Source of the DNA: Longispora fulva
GTDB taxonomy: Bacteria > Actinomycetota > Actinomycetes > Mycobacteriales > Micromonosporaceae
Assembly: GCF_015751905.1 (NCBI RefSeq)
Contig: NZ_JADOUF010000001.1
Coordinates: 6,448,001-6,512,000, forward strand
Length of the DNA: 64,000 bases
Direction of reading: 5' to 3'
Both the position numbers and the translations under genes were made by a program. Position 1 is the first letter of the stretch. Each line of letters begins with the position of its first letter. Below are positions 8,170 through 16,792 of the stretch, one piece after another. A model generated the notes under the pieces. That model made no database searches, was not told where the DNA came from, and was given only the letters and a program-made list of their open reading frames with translations.

Positions 8170-9351
8170 GTGGGTGGCGGGTCGGTCCGGCTTGGAATAA
8201 GGTCCGAAGCCGGGCCGACTCCGGTCCGTCACCATGCCCGCCCGAAGCGGCGGCCGACCAAGGAGGCTGTCACGTCCGGCAAGCCAGCCAGGTTCGGCGC
8301 GCACCGCGTCCGGCGTAGCCCGCTGTGGGCGAGACTCTGCCTCACGTTCGGCCTCGTGATCGCCGTCGGCTCCGGTGGCACCCTGCTCGCCGGCCAGCTC
8401 ATCCTGAACCACGTCAGCGACGCGATCGGCTCCGACTCGCTGCTGCCCGCCGGCTCCGGCAACCAGCCGCGCAGCGAGGTCACGGGCCCCCTGAACATCC
8501 TGCTCGCAGGCCTGGACTACCGCGCCGGCGACGCGGACAGCGAGACCAACCAGCGCGCCGACTCCGTGATGTGGGTGCACATCCCCCGCGAGCACGACCG
8601 GGCGTACATCGTCTCCCTGCCCCGTGACCTCGTCGTGGACATCCCGGCGTTCCCGGCGGCGAAGTTCCAGGGCGAGAAGGGCGGCCGGCTCAACGCGTCG
8701 TTCGCCGCCGGCATGCAGAACAAGATGGGCCGGCCCGGCGGCATGCAGCTGCTGACGAAGACCGTCGAGCAGCTGACCGGTGTGAAGTTCGACATGGCCG
8801 GCGTCATCGACTGGTACGGGTTCACGGGCATCACCCACGAGCTCGGCGGCGTGACCATGTGCCTGGACAAGGGCTTCAAGTCCACCCAGCCGGGCTTCAA
8901 GAACTTCACGTTCGACGCGGGCTGCAACCACTACGACGAGCACAAGGCCCTGGCCCTCGTGCGGCAGCGCTACGACGTCGAGGGCGGCGACTATGGCCGG
9001 CAGAAGCTCCAGCAGCAGTTCATCAAGCAGATCCTCAAGCAGGCCACCAGCAAGGACGTGCTGAGCAATCCGCTGAAGCTCAACGCGATCATCAAGTCGG
9101 TCGGCGCCTCGCTGAAGATCGACTTCGGGGCGTACGACTTCGCTGACCTGCTCTGGGCGCTCAAGGGCATCACCCCGGACAACCTGCTGACCATGCGGAT
9201 CCCGAGCAGCACGATCGGCAACGAGAACAACTACGGGGGCGAGGCCCTCAACCCGCAGCTCGGCCCCGAGATGTTCCGGGCGATGGCCGACGAGCGGATC
9301 GAGCTGTTCCTCGCGTCGCATCCCGAGCTCGCCTCCAGGCTACCGGCCTGA
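8170..9351 (+). CDS. LCP family glycopolymer transferase
   Basis: The protein has 393 residues: a basic N-terminus, a membrane helix (LCLTFGLVIAVGSGGTLLAGQLIL), and an LCP domain with NILLAGLDYR, RADSVMWVHIP and SLPRDLVVDIP. Two cysteines (MCLDK and AGCNHY) flank a loop and may form a disulfide, a feature shared with the next two paralogues but not the first. GTG 8170 is the only in-frame start after an upstream stop. A 66-base block inside the gene is identical to the next paralogue, which points to recent duplication or gene conversion. Confidence 0.87.
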   Translation: MGGGSVRLGIRSEAGPTPVRHHARPKRRPTKEAVTSGKPARFGAHRVRRSPLWARLCLTFGLVIAVGSGGTLLAGQLILNHVSDAIGSDSLLPAGSGNQPRSEVTGPLNILLAGLDYRAGDADSETNQRADSVMWVHIPREHDRAYIVSLPRDLVVDIPAFPAAKFQGEKGGRLNASFAAGMQNKMGRPGGMQLLTKTVEQLTGVKFDMAGVIDWYGFTGITHELGGVTMCLDKGFKSTQPGFKNFTFDAGCNHYDEHKALALVRQRYDVEGGDYGRQKLQQQFIKQILKQATSKDVLSNPLKLNAIIKSVGASLKIDFGAYDFADLLWALKGITPDNLLTMRIPSSTIGNENNYGGEALNPQLGPEMFRAMADERIELFLASHPELASRLPA

Positions 9352-9355
9352 CCCG

Positions 9356-10417
9356 ATGGCGACCGTTGACAAACCCGGCGTGCACAGGCGCCGCAGAAGT
9401 CCACTATGGGCCCGGTTGTGTCTGGTCTTCGGGTGCGTTCTCTCGCTCGTCAGCGGGGTCGGGCTGATCGGCGGCCAGGTGCTGCTCAGCAGGTACACCA
9501 ATTCGATCCCGCAGATCAGCGTGCTCGGCAAGGACCAGCCGCACCGCGACGTCAAGGGCGCGATCAACATCCTGCTCGTCGGGATCGACAAGCGTCGCGA
9601 CGACGTCCCGGGCAGTCTGGTCCGCGCGGACACCGTGATGTGGGCGCACATCCCCGCCGGCCACGACCGGGCGTACCTGCTGTCGCTGCCGCGGGACCTG
9701 GACGTGCCGATCCCGGCGTACAAGCCGACGAAGTACCAGGGGACCACCGGGGACAAGCTGAACGCCGCGTTCGCCTTCGGGGCCGGCGAGAAGCAGGACC
9801 TGGCCGGCGGGCTCCAGTTGCTGACCCAGACCGTCCAGGGCTTCACCGGGGTCAAGTTCGACCTGGTGGGCATGATCGACTGGTACGGGTTCACGGGCAT
9901 CACCCACGAGCTCGGCGGCGTGACCATGTGCCTGGACAAGTCCTTCACGTCCTCGCAGCCCGGCTTCAAGGGCTACTCGTTCGCGGCCGGCTGCAACTTC
10001 TACAACGAGCACATGGCCCTAGCCCTGGTCCGGCAGCGCTACGACCTGCCCGGCGGCGACTACGACCGGCAGAAGCTCCAGCAGCAGTTCATCATGCAGA
10101 TCCTCAAGCAGGCCATGAGCAAGGACGTGCTCACCAACCCGCTCAAGCTGGACAAGATCGTCCGCTCGGTCGGCGCCTCCCTGCAACTCGACCTCGGCGG
10201 CTACGACTTCGTCGACCTGGTGTTCGCGTTGCGCAACATCAAGCCGGTCGACGTGATCCCGATGGCGATCCCGCACGCCACCCAGAAGAAGAACGGCGCG
10301 GACTACGAGGAGCTGGTCCAGCCGCTCGGCAACGAGCTGTTCCAGGCGTTGATCAAGGATCAGATCGACGAGCTGCTGATCCGGCACACAGAGCTGGCAA
10401 CAAAGGTCCAAATCTGA
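9356..10417 (+). CDS. LCP family glycopolymer transferase
   Basis: The 353-residue protein has a membrane helix at residues about 20-45 and a complete LCP domain (NILLVGIDKRR, RADTVMWAHIP, SLPRDLDVPIP, LVRQRYDLPGGDYDRQKLQQQF). The start ATG 9356 lies four bases after the previous stop, so the two genes are certainly co-transcribed. It is the closest paralogue of the preceding gene, including the Cys pair MCLDK/AGCNFY. It is expected to ligate wall polymers to peptidoglycan. Confidence 0.88.
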   Translation: MATVDKPGVHRRRRSPLWARLCLVFGCVLSLVSGVGLIGGQVLLSRYTNSIPQISVLGKDQPHRDVKGAINILLVGIDKRRDDVPGSLVRADTVMWAHIPAGHDRAYLLSLPRDLDVPIPAYKPTKYQGTTGDKLNAAFAFGAGEKQDLAGGLQLLTQTVQGFTGVKFDLVGMIDWYGFTGITHELGGVTMCLDKSFTSSQPGFKGYSFAAGCNFYNEHMALALVRQRYDLPGGDYDRQKLQQQFIMQILKQAMSKDVLTNPLKLDKIVRSVGASLQLDLGGYDFVDLVFALRNIKPVDVIPMAIPHATQKKNGADYEELVQPLGNELFQALIKDQIDELLIRHTELATKVQI

Positions 10418-10441
10418 CATTCTCGCCGTACCCTGGAGGGC

Positions 10442-11479
10442 ATGGGGAGGGCGCGGGGGCCTCGGCTGGGAGCTGGTCGGCGCGCACCCCTGTGGACCCG
10501 GCTGTGCATCGGCGTCGGGGCCTTTCTCCTCCTGCTCAGCGGCGGCGCGCTCGCCGGCGGCCGGGTACTCCTCGACCGCTACGAGGGCGCGGTGCGCCGG
10601 GCCGACCTGCTCCCGCACGGCACCGCCCGGGACGTCGGCGACTCGGTCCGCGGGCCGATGAACCTGCTCCTGGTCGGCTCCGACCTGCGCCAGGGGCTGG
10701 AGAACGAGGTCTGGCGGTCCGACACGATCATGATCGTGCACGTCAACGAGCGCCTGGACCGGGCGTACGTGGTGTCGATCCCCCGTGACCTGCAGGTCAG
10801 GATCCCCCGCTGCATCGAGGCACCCGACGGCTGCGTGGACAAGATCAACGCGGCGTTCGCGTTCGGCGGGATCGGTCCCCCGTTCGACCCGGTCCGGGGC
10901 TACCAACTGCTCGCCGAGACCGTGCGGGACCTGACCGGGCTGCGGTTCGACGCCGCCGGCATCGTCGACTTCACAGGCTTCACCCGGCTCGTCGGCGCCC
11001 TCGGCGGGGTACGCCTGTGCGTGGACGTAGAGACCACCTCGATCCACAGCGGCATGACCTGGGAGCCGGGCTGCCAGGACTTCAACGAGCACGCCGCGCT
11101 CGACTACATCCGGCAGCGGCAGTACCCGGACGGGGACGTCACCCGCCAGCGGCACCAGCAGCAGTTCATCAAGGCCGTGCTCCAGCAGGCCCTCGCCCGG
11201 GGCGTGCTGGCCGACCCCGGCCGCCTGGACCGGGTGATCCGGGCGGCCGGCCAGTCCCTGACCATCGCCAGCCCGTACCCGACGACGACCCTGTTTCTCG
11301 CCCTACGGGGGATCCGTCCCGAGAACATCACACTGCTCCAGCTGCCGGCCACCTCCGACTGGATCGACGGGATCGCCTACGCCGAGCCGGTCGAACGCAC
11401 CGAGCCGATGTTCGCCGCGCTCCGGGAGGACAGCCTCGACGCGTTCGTGCTCGACAACCCCGACGTCGTGAACCAGTGA
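10442..11479 (+). CDS. LCP family glycopolymer transferase
   Basis: The 345-residue protein has a basic start, a helix (LCIGVGAFLLLLSGGALAGG), and LCP blocks NLLLVGSDLRQ, RSDTIMIVHV, SIPRDLQVRIP and DYIRQRQYPDGDVTRQRHQQQF. It carries an extra Cys pair early on (RCIEAPDGCVD) besides the LCV/PGCQDF pair. The start ATG 10442 follows both a GGAGGG sequence and a TACCCT hexamer, so it can be translated from the upstream transcript or from its own. It is the last of the LCP group. Confidence 0.88.
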   Translation: MGRARGPRLGAGRRAPLWTRLCIGVGAFLLLLSGGALAGGRVLLDRYEGAVRRADLLPHGTARDVGDSVRGPMNLLLVGSDLRQGLENEVWRSDTIMIVHVNERLDRAYVVSIPRDLQVRIPRCIEAPDGCVDKINAAFAFGGIGPPFDPVRGYQLLAETVRDLTGLRFDAAGIVDFTGFTRLVGALGGVRLCVDVETTSIHSGMTWEPGCQDFNEHAALDYIRQRQYPDGDVTRQRHQQQFIKAVLQQALARGVLADPGRLDRVIRAAGQSLTIASPYPTTTLFLALRGIRPENITLLQLPATSDWIDGIAYAEPVERTEPMFAALREDSLDAFVLDNPDVVNQ

Positions 11480-11630
11480 CCCCCACACGCCGACCCGGCA
11501 GGCGCGGGCTGCGATCCGCTGAGGCCGCGCGGGACCGCGCCCCGGGCCGCGCCGCCGGGCCACCGGCCCAGACCGGGTCCGCGCTGAGGACCGTGGGTCG
11601 CGAGCCGGTCGCTCGGGGCATCGGAACGGA

Positions 11631-11636
11631 TAGGAT
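11631..11636 (+). promoter_or_regulatory. -10 element of a leaderless promoter
   Basis: TAGGAT sits 6 bases before ATG 11643. No Shine-Dalgarno sequence follows, which is the leaderless arrangement. Confidence 0.45.
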
Positions 11637-11642
11637 CGCGGC

Positions 11643-11975
11643 ATGTTTGGCGAGCCGCTCCCCAGTGTCAGTCCCTCCGACGTCCCCGCCGGTGCGTTCC
11701 TCCTCGACGTGCGCGAGGTCGACGAGTGGGAGGCCGGCCACGCGCCGGACGCCGTCCACGTGCCGATGAGCGAGATCCCGGCCCGGATCGCCGAGGTGCC
11801 CGAGGAGGGCGACGTCGTCGTCATCTGCCGCGCCGGTGGCCGCTCCGCCCGGGTCGTGGCCTACCTGCAGGGCAACGGTCGGGGGAACGTCTTCAACCTC
11901 GACGGCGGGATGCAGGCGTGGGACGCCACCGGGAAGCCGGTCGTGTCGGCGGCCGGCCCCGGAGTCGTGATCTAG
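11643..11975 (+). CDS. rhodanese-like sulfurtransferase
   Basis: This 110-residue single rhodanese domain has the conserved LLDVRE...EWEAGHAPDAVHVP opening and an active-site loop CRAGGRS with the catalytic Cys at residue 62. Such proteins carry sulfur as a Cys persulfide to acceptors such as cyanide or thiols. It stands alone between the LCP group and a convergent 2H phosphoesterase, so the context does not name the acceptor. Confidence 0.88.
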   Translation: MFGEPLPSVSPSDVPAGAFLLDVREVDEWEAGHAPDAVHVPMSEIPARIAEVPEEGDVVVICRAGGRSARVVAYLQGNGRGNVFNLDGGMQAWDATGKPVVSAAGPGVVI

Positions 11976-12074
11976 ACGGGGTGCCGCGCCCCCGGCGACC
12001 TCTCCAGGGAAGTGCCGGTGCGCGCCGGGTGCTGGGCGCGGCGTAACCGTCTGGGCGTTTCGCTCTTGATCTGG

Positions 12075-12701
12075 TCAGCCGCCGAGGGGCAACCGGACCT
12101 CGTTCGTCCAGGACCACTTGTGGTCGTCCTTGGTGAGGGCCAGCATCGACGCGTGCGTGATCGTCAGCTCCACGGGCGGGACGCTGAGCGCGGCGAGCCG
12201 GTCCTTGAACGGCTGCGCCGGCCCGTCGGCGTTCACGTAGGCGACGCTGACGTGCGGCTCGAACTCGCCGGACTCCTGACCCGGCAGCGCGTACAGCCGG
12301 GACTCGTCGATGACGGAGAACACCCCGGCGCGTACGGCGTCGCGGATCGCGGCCAGCGGCTCGACCGGGCCGAGGGGGATGTAGACGGAGTCGGTGGCGA
12401 GCACCTCCGGCTCGGTGCGCACGACCGCGGGGGGCACGGCGGCGAGCCGCCCGCGGACGGCCGCAGTGATGTCCGTCATCTCCTCGGGGGTAAGTTCATC
12501 GGTGAACGTCACGCCCTGGATGGTCATGTGCCGCCACTGCGGAAGTATCAGGTCCAGGTTCGGGATGTCGCCCAACGAGGTCTGGTAGGCGTCAATGACC
12601 TGGTGTAAGCGGGGATCATCGGCGAAGGTGATATAGCACGAGTACAGTGCTCGGCCCGGCGACCAACGGGGCAGCTCGGTCCAATGGTTGACGACAGTCA
12701 T
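12075..12701 (-). CDS. 2'-5' RNA ligase family (2H phosphoesterase) protein
   Basis: The 208-residue protein has both hallmark HxT/S motifs of the 2H superfamily: HMTIQG in the first half and HVSVAYV in the second. These two histidines catalyse hydrolysis or ligation of 2',3'-cyclic or 2',5'-linked phosphates. The true substrate of bacterial members is generally unknown. A TAGCCT hexamer (complement of 12709-12714) lies 7 bases before the ATG, indicating a leaderless transcript. Confidence 0.82.
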   Translation of the reverse strand: MTVVNHWTELPRWSPGRALYSCYITFADDPRLHQVIDAYQTSLGDIPNLDLILPQWRHMTIQGVTFTDELTPEEMTDITAAVRGRLAAVPPAVVRTEPEVLATDSVYIPLGPVEPLAAIRDAVRAGVFSVIDESRLYALPGQESGEFEPHVSVAYVNADGPAQPFKDRLAALSVPPVELTITHASMLALTKDDHKWSWTNEVRLPLGG

Positions 12702-12826
12702 AGTGCGCAGGCTAGTGGACAGGCGGAAGTGCCGGCAGAACTTCCGTCAGCCGTTGGCCATCAGCCGTATGTACGGGGTATTTTGTCGGAAGGTTGCTAG
12801 ATAGCACCCAAAAGGATGGGGGACGC

Positions 12827-13240
12827 GTGAGCGGCTGTCTGGAGGTCTCAGAGCGGGCTTCCTGCGTCGTCGTGCCCCATCATGCGCAGGCCGCAGGCCT
12901 CGCCCGGCGCCGGGTCGCCGTCGAGCTGTCGCCCCGGCTGGGCCCGGAGACGCTGGCCGACGTCACCGCGATCGTCTCCGAGCTGGTCGGCAACGCCGTG
13001 CTGCACGCCCGCCCGCTGCCCGACGGCGGGGTCCGGGTCGCCTGGCAGGTCGGGCCGCAGTCGATCGAGCTGCGGGTCACCGACGGCGGGGCCGTGGAGC
13101 TGCCGCACGTCCGCCGGGTCGGCCCCGAGTCGCTGAACGGGCGGGGGCTGAGCATCGTCGCCGCGCTGTCGGACCGGTGGGGCGTGGTCCGCGACGGGCT
13201 CGGGCAGTGCGTGTGGGCCGAGCTGCGCCACGCCGCCTGA
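12827..13240 (+). CDS. anti-sigma-factor-type ATP-binding protein (HATPase_c_2)
   Basis: The 137-residue GHKL ATPase is of the RsbW/SpoIIAB type. The N-box reads ADVTAIVSELVGNAVLHA, the G1 region VTDGGAVELP, and the G2 region LNGRGLSIVAALSDRWGV. Streptomycetes and relatives encode many such proteins, which act as serine kinases for anti-anti-sigma factors or bind sigma factors. No partner is adjacent. Start GTG 12827 was chosen over an upstream TTG because a GGGGGA ribosome site lies at the right distance. Confidence 0.82.
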   Translation: MSGCLEVSERASCVVVPHHAQAAGLARRRVAVELSPRLGPETLADVTAIVSELVGNAVLHARPLPDGGVRVAWQVGPQSIELRVTDGGAVELPHVRRVGPESLNGRGLSIVAALSDRWGVVRDGLGQCVWAELRHAA

Positions 13241-13305
13241 TCCTGGGTACGGGCGGGTAACCCCAGTTCGACCAGCCCCGTTAGGACAACTCGGGCACCA
13301 AGGAC

Positions 13306-13311
13306 TACCCT
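13306..13311 (+). promoter_or_regulatory. -10 element of a leaderless promoter
   Basis: TACCCT is separated from GTG 13318 by exactly 6 bases, with no ribosome binding site. Confidence 0.42.
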
Positions 13312-13317
13312 GCCAGG

Positions 13318-14178
13318 GTGAGTAAGCGTGCAAAGAAAGCCGGCGAGAAGCGCCCCAAGGTCCGCGACATCTTCGTCCCCCGGCCGTTCGCCGGGTTGCC
13401 GAGCGAGGTCGAATGGGTCGCGCTGCGGGAGCTCGTTCCCGCAGCGAGCGCTCCGCTGAAGCTGAAGCCGGAGTTCGCGGTCGAGGGTCGCGACGTCATC
13501 CTCGCCACGGTGCTGCCGATGGCCTGGCCGGCGATGACGAAGCCGGACGGCCGGGTGTTCGTGGCGTTGCAGCGGCACGTGCAGTCCGGGGACATCAGCC
13601 GGGACATCGCCGTGGCGATCCTGCGCGGTCTGGAGACCGCCCCGGGTCAGCCGGTGGCCGTGCCGGCGCTGCCGGGCGAGGGCCCGCGGTTGCAGGACAT
13701 CCTGGTCGACGAGCCGCTCGACGTGACGGTGCACGCGGGCTTCGAGTTCTGGCTGGACGACGACGTGAACGACCCGTCGGTCACCGCCGGGGTCGAGCGG
13801 GCCAACGAGGCGATCTACCCGACGAAGGCGCTCGCCGCCGCCGAGGGCGCCTACTGGTGCCAGGTCGTCGAGAAGTCGCACGTCCGCTGGGTGCTCGGCG
13901 ACGACGAGGACCGGGGCCTGGACGCGCTGTCGCGGCTGTCGGCCAGCCAGCAGCTCCTGCTGGGCGAGGGCACGAAGTTCGCCGGCATGTTCCGGGCGCA
14001 CGGCACCCTGGTGCCGGTGTGGGACGTGCCGTTCGACCCGCCGGCCGACGACTGGGAGCAGCCGCTCGCCGAGTTCGTCAAGCGCTACGCGGAGGCGTAC
14101 GCGGTCACGGCCGACCTCAGCCCGGCCGAACGGCAGGCGAAGCAGGGCCTCCAGGCGCGTCAGCTGACCCTGAGATAG
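13318..14178 (+). CDS. DUF5926 family protein
   Basis: The 286-residue soluble protein opens with MSKRAKKAGEKRPKVRDIFVPRPFAGLPSE, the conserved start of DUF5926, a family found widely in actinomycetes. There is no known function. It has no membrane segment and no recognisable catalytic motif. It is rich in acidic and tryptophan-containing blocks (WLDDDVNDP, DDEDRGLDALSRLSASQQLLL). The surroundings are single conserved genes and give no functional clue. Confidence 0.75.
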   Translation: MSKRAKKAGEKRPKVRDIFVPRPFAGLPSEVEWVALRELVPAASAPLKLKPEFAVEGRDVILATVLPMAWPAMTKPDGRVFVALQRHVQSGDISRDIAVAILRGLETAPGQPVAVPALPGEGPRLQDILVDEPLDVTVHAGFEFWLDDDVNDPSVTAGVERANEAIYPTKALAAAEGAYWCQVVEKSHVRWVLGDDEDRGLDALSRLSASQQLLLGEGTKFAGMFRAHGTLVPVWDVPFDPPADDWEQPLAEFVKRYAEAYAVTADLSPAERQAKQGLQARQLTLR

Positions 14179-14262
14179 TTTCCCATTCACTCATGTACCA
14201 AACCTCGCATTGTAAGGCTTGGATCACCTAACGTAGTGGAAAGTCTACTGGCGAGGTGTGTG

Positions 14263-14859
14263 ATGAGTGCGATGTCGTTGAACGATGCCTCTAACCTGCC
14301 TCCGGCGATGTCCGCCGGGTGGCTGGAGCGCCGCCGTGCCGCGAAGGCGGAACGGTCCGCCAACGGGGCCCGCCAGAAGGTGGTGGACAGGATCACCCGG
14401 CTCGGGCCGGACTGGCGTCTGCTGGACGCCCGTTCGTTCGGCCTGCCGGGGAGCCTGGACTTCCTCCTCTTCGGACCGGGCGGGATCTTCACGATCCAGG
14501 TCAAGTCCCAGGGGCGTACCCGGGTGCAGCTCGCCGGGGACGTGATCCAGATCGACGGGAAGCGGCCGCCGTACATCCCTTCGGCCCGCCGGGACGCCAA
14601 GTTGGCCTCCGGTGCGCTGACCCGGGCGACCGGCCGCACCATCCCGGTGACCCCGGTGATCGTGTTCGTCGGCTCCGGGCAGCTGTCGATGCAGGGCCTG
14701 CCGAAGGGCTGCCTCGTCGCGCACAACCGTGAGCTGGAGCGGATCCTGGCCACCCGGGGGTCGTTCCTGTCGGCCCGCAGCGTCGACACGCTGTACGAGG
14801 TCGCGGCCCGGCCGTCCACCTGGGTGCCGGTCGAGCAGCAGCGGTCGCGGGCGGCCTGA
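14263..14859 (+). CDS. nuclease-related domain (NERD)-like protein
   Basis: The 198-residue protein has a central segment (LLDARSFGLPGSLDFLLFGPGGIFTIQVKSQG) that matches the NERD fold: Asp in LDFLLFGPGG and the QVKS strand correspond to the D and (E/Q)xK of restriction-endonuclease-like cores. NERD proteins are presumed nucleases or nucleic-acid-binding proteins. The C-terminal half (PVTPVIVFVGSGQLSM...GCLVAHNREL) is the usual companion. ATG 14263 follows GAGG at about eight bases; GTG 14236 is a longer option. Confidence 0.68.
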   Translation: MSAMSLNDASNLPPAMSAGWLERRRAAKAERSANGARQKVVDRITRLGPDWRLLDARSFGLPGSLDFLLFGPGGIFTIQVKSQGRTRVQLAGDVIQIDGKRPPYIPSARRDAKLASGALTRATGRTIPVTPVIVFVGSGQLSMQGLPKGCLVAHNRELERILATRGSFLSARSVDTLYEVAARPSTWVPVEQQRSRAA

Positions 14860-14896
14860 GGTCCCCGGGCTGTCTGGACCCGCCGCTTTCCGCGGT

Positions 14897-15484
14897 CTAG
14901 AGCAGCCTGAGCAGTTCGTAGAGGGCGTAGAGCGCGAAGACGGCGAACAGTGCCGCGGCGCCGCGTTGGATCCAGCGCAGCGGCACGTACCGGAGCACGG
15001 CCCGCCCGAGCAGCACCGCCACGGCGGCGACCGACACGAGCGCCACGAAGGCCCCGACGAACACTGACGCCGGCGCGTCGTAGCGCGCGGCCATCGCCGC
15101 CGTCGCCAGCTGTGACGCGTCACCCCACTCGGCGGCGAACAGCACCCCGAAGCTGGTCAGCGCGATCCGCCACCACGGGGCCTCCTCGTGCCGGGCGCTC
15201 TGGGCCTCGTCCACGGGCTGCCGGCTCTCCCGGTACAGCAGGTACGCGCCGACGCCGAACAGGACGAACACCGCGCTGAGCACCACCCAGTCGGGCAGCA
15301 GGGTCAGCACCGAGCCGGCGGCCACCGCGATCGCGGACTGCACGGCGAAGGCGGCCGACACGCCGGCGAGTACCGGCAGCGGGCGGTAGCGGCTGGCCAG
15401 GACGAGGGTCGCCATCAGCGTCTTGTCCGGCAGCTCCACCAGGAAGATCAGCAGCAGGGTGGCGCCGAGCGCGGTGAACTCCAC
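14897..15484 (-). CDS. TMEM165/GDT1 family transporter
   Basis: The 195-residue membrane protein has about six helices in two inverted halves, each marked by a family signature: ELPDKTLMATLVLASRY in the first and EWGDASQLATAAMAARY in the second. The canonical motif is E-x-G-D-(K/R)-(T/S); here the first copy has Pro for Gly and the second has Ala for Lys/Arg. Relatives export Mn(II) or exchange Ca(II)/Mn(II) for protons. Translation starts with GTG at 15484. It is divergent from the ACT gene. Confidence 0.82.
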   Translation of the reverse strand: MEFTALGATLLLIFLVELPDKTLMATLVLASRYRPLPVLAGVSAAFAVQSAIAVAAGSVLTLLPDWVVLSAVFVLFGVGAYLLYRESRQPVDEAQSARHEEAPWWRIALTSFGVLFAAEWGDASQLATAAMAARYDAPASVFVGAFVALVSVAAVAVLLGRAVLRYVPLRWIQRGAAALFAVFALYALYELLRLL

Positions 15485-15550
15485 GTCCTGAGACTAGGGG
15501 TGCGACCTGGGTCACCTGGGACGCCTCACCACTGTGTGACTCCGAACCCG

Positions 15551-15556
15551 TACGCT
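15551..15556 (+). promoter_or_regulatory. -10 element of a leaderless promoter
   Basis: TACGCT is 7 bases before GTG 15564, with no ribosome binding site. Confidence 0.42.
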
Positions 15557-15563
15557 TCGTTGC

Positions 15564-15977
15564 GTGTTGGATCTGGACCTCTTCCCCGGCGAGTACGCCA
15601 TCTGCCGTCTTCCGGCCGGTTCCACCGTGCCCCCGGCACTGGTGGAGGCCGCCGCGTCCGCGAAACCGGGCCAGGCGGTGTCCGTGACGTGGACGCCGTT
15701 CGAAACCAGCGTGATGTGCCCGGCGGAGTTCGCGCCGGCCGAGGCGACGGTCGAGCCGGGCTGGCGCTGCTTCCGGGTGAACGGCCCGGTGAACCTGGCG
15801 CTGACCGGGATCGTCGCGGCCTTCTCCGTGCCGTTGGCCGCCGCGCGGGTCAACATCTTCTGCTTCTCGACGTACGACACCGACTACCTTCTGGTGAACT
15901 CGGTGCGGCTCAGCGAGGCGATCGCCGCGCTCACCGAGGCCGGTCACCGGCTGACGGGTGACCTTCCGCAAGAATGA
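15564..15977 (+). CDS. ACT domain-containing protein (CASTOR-like)
   Basis: The 137-residue protein has tandem ACT-type folds. The second half (WRCFRVNGPVNLALTGIVAAFSVPLAAARVNIFCFSTYDTDYLLV) is the ACT_7/CASTOR signature, a domain that binds amino acids. It ends just before pheA (its stop is five bases from the pheA start), so the two are co-transcribed. That suggests, without proving, a role in sensing phenylalanine or related amino acids. Confidence 0.75.
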   Translation: MLDLDLFPGEYAICRLPAGSTVPPALVEAAASAKPGQAVSVTWTPFETSVMCPAEFAPAEATVEPGWRCFRVNGPVNLALTGIVAAFSVPLAAARVNIFCFSTYDTDYLLVNSVRLSEAIAALTEAGHRLTGDLPQE

Positions 15978-15981
15978 CCTG

Positions 15982-16788
15982 GTGAAGTACGCGTATCTCG
16001 GCCCGGCCGGCACGTTCACCGAAGCAGCCCTGCGCACGTTCGCCGGGCCCGAAGACGAGCTGGTGGCGTGCCGGAGTGTCCCGGAGGCGCTGGACGCCGC
16101 CCGGGACGGCCAGGTCGACGCCGCGCTGGTCCCGCTGGAGAACTCCGTCGGCGGCGGGGTCGACATCACCCTGGACGAGCTGCTCGCCGGCCACCTGGTG
16201 ATCACCCGCGAGGTGCTGCTGCCGGTCGAGTTCGTCCTGGTAGGCACGCCGGACCCCGACCGGGTCGGCGCGCACCCGCAGGCCTCCGCGCAGTGCCGGG
16301 GCTGGCTGCGTGACCACCTGCCCGACGCGACGGTGGTGGACATGCTGTCCAACGCCGCGGCGGCGATCGCCGTCCGGGCCGGCGAACTGCCGGCGGCGGT
16401 CACCTCGCCGCTGGCCGCCGAGCAGAACGGCCTGACCCCGCTCGCCGAGAACATCGGCGACCACCCGGCGACCACCCGGTTCGTGCTCGTCTCCCCGCCC
16501 GGGACCACGGGCGCCCCGACCGGGCACGACCTGACGACGCTGGTCGTCCACATCGCACACGACCAGGTGGGCGCGCTGCTGCGGGTACTCACCGAGCTGG
16601 CCATCCGGGGCGTGAACCTGACCAGGATCGAGTCGCGCCCCACGGGCGAGGCCCTGGGTCGGTACGCGTTCTTCCTCGACTGCCAGGGGCACATCGCCGA
16701 CAAGCCGCTCACCGAGACGATGCGGGCCCTGGAGATGTTCTGCGCCAAGGTGACGTTCCTCGGGAGCTACCCGAGTGGGGGACGATAG
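15982..16788 (+). CDS. pheA: prephenate dehydratase
   Basis: The 268-residue protein has a prephenate dehydratase domain (YAYLGPAGTFTEAAL, VPLENSVGGGV, HPQASAQCRGWL, TTRFVLVSPP), followed by a regulatory ACT domain with the phenylalanine-binding pair GALLRVLTELAIRGVNLTRIESRP. It converts prephenate to phenylpyruvate in phenylalanine synthesis and is typically inhibited by phenylalanine. GTG 15982 gives the standard VKYAYLGPAG start; GTG 15958 is possible but would overlap the ACT gene. Confidence 0.93.
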   Translation: MKYAYLGPAGTFTEAALRTFAGPEDELVACRSVPEALDAARDGQVDAALVPLENSVGGGVDITLDELLAGHLVITREVLLPVEFVLVGTPDPDRVGAHPQASAQCRGWLRDHLPDATVVDMLSNAAAAIAVRAGELPAAVTSPLAAEQNGLTPLAENIGDHPATTRFVLVSPPGTTGAPTGHDLTTLVVHIAHDQVGALLRVLTELAIRGVNLTRIESRPTGEALGRYAFFLDCQGHIADKPLTETMRALEMFCAKVTFLGSYPSGGR

Positions 16789-16792
16789 GGGC

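Noticed and set aside
14236-14262. Earlier GTG start for the NERD protein
   Set aside because: The extra nine residues lack the codon bias of the gene, and ATG 14263 has a GAGG ribosome site at a suitable distance.
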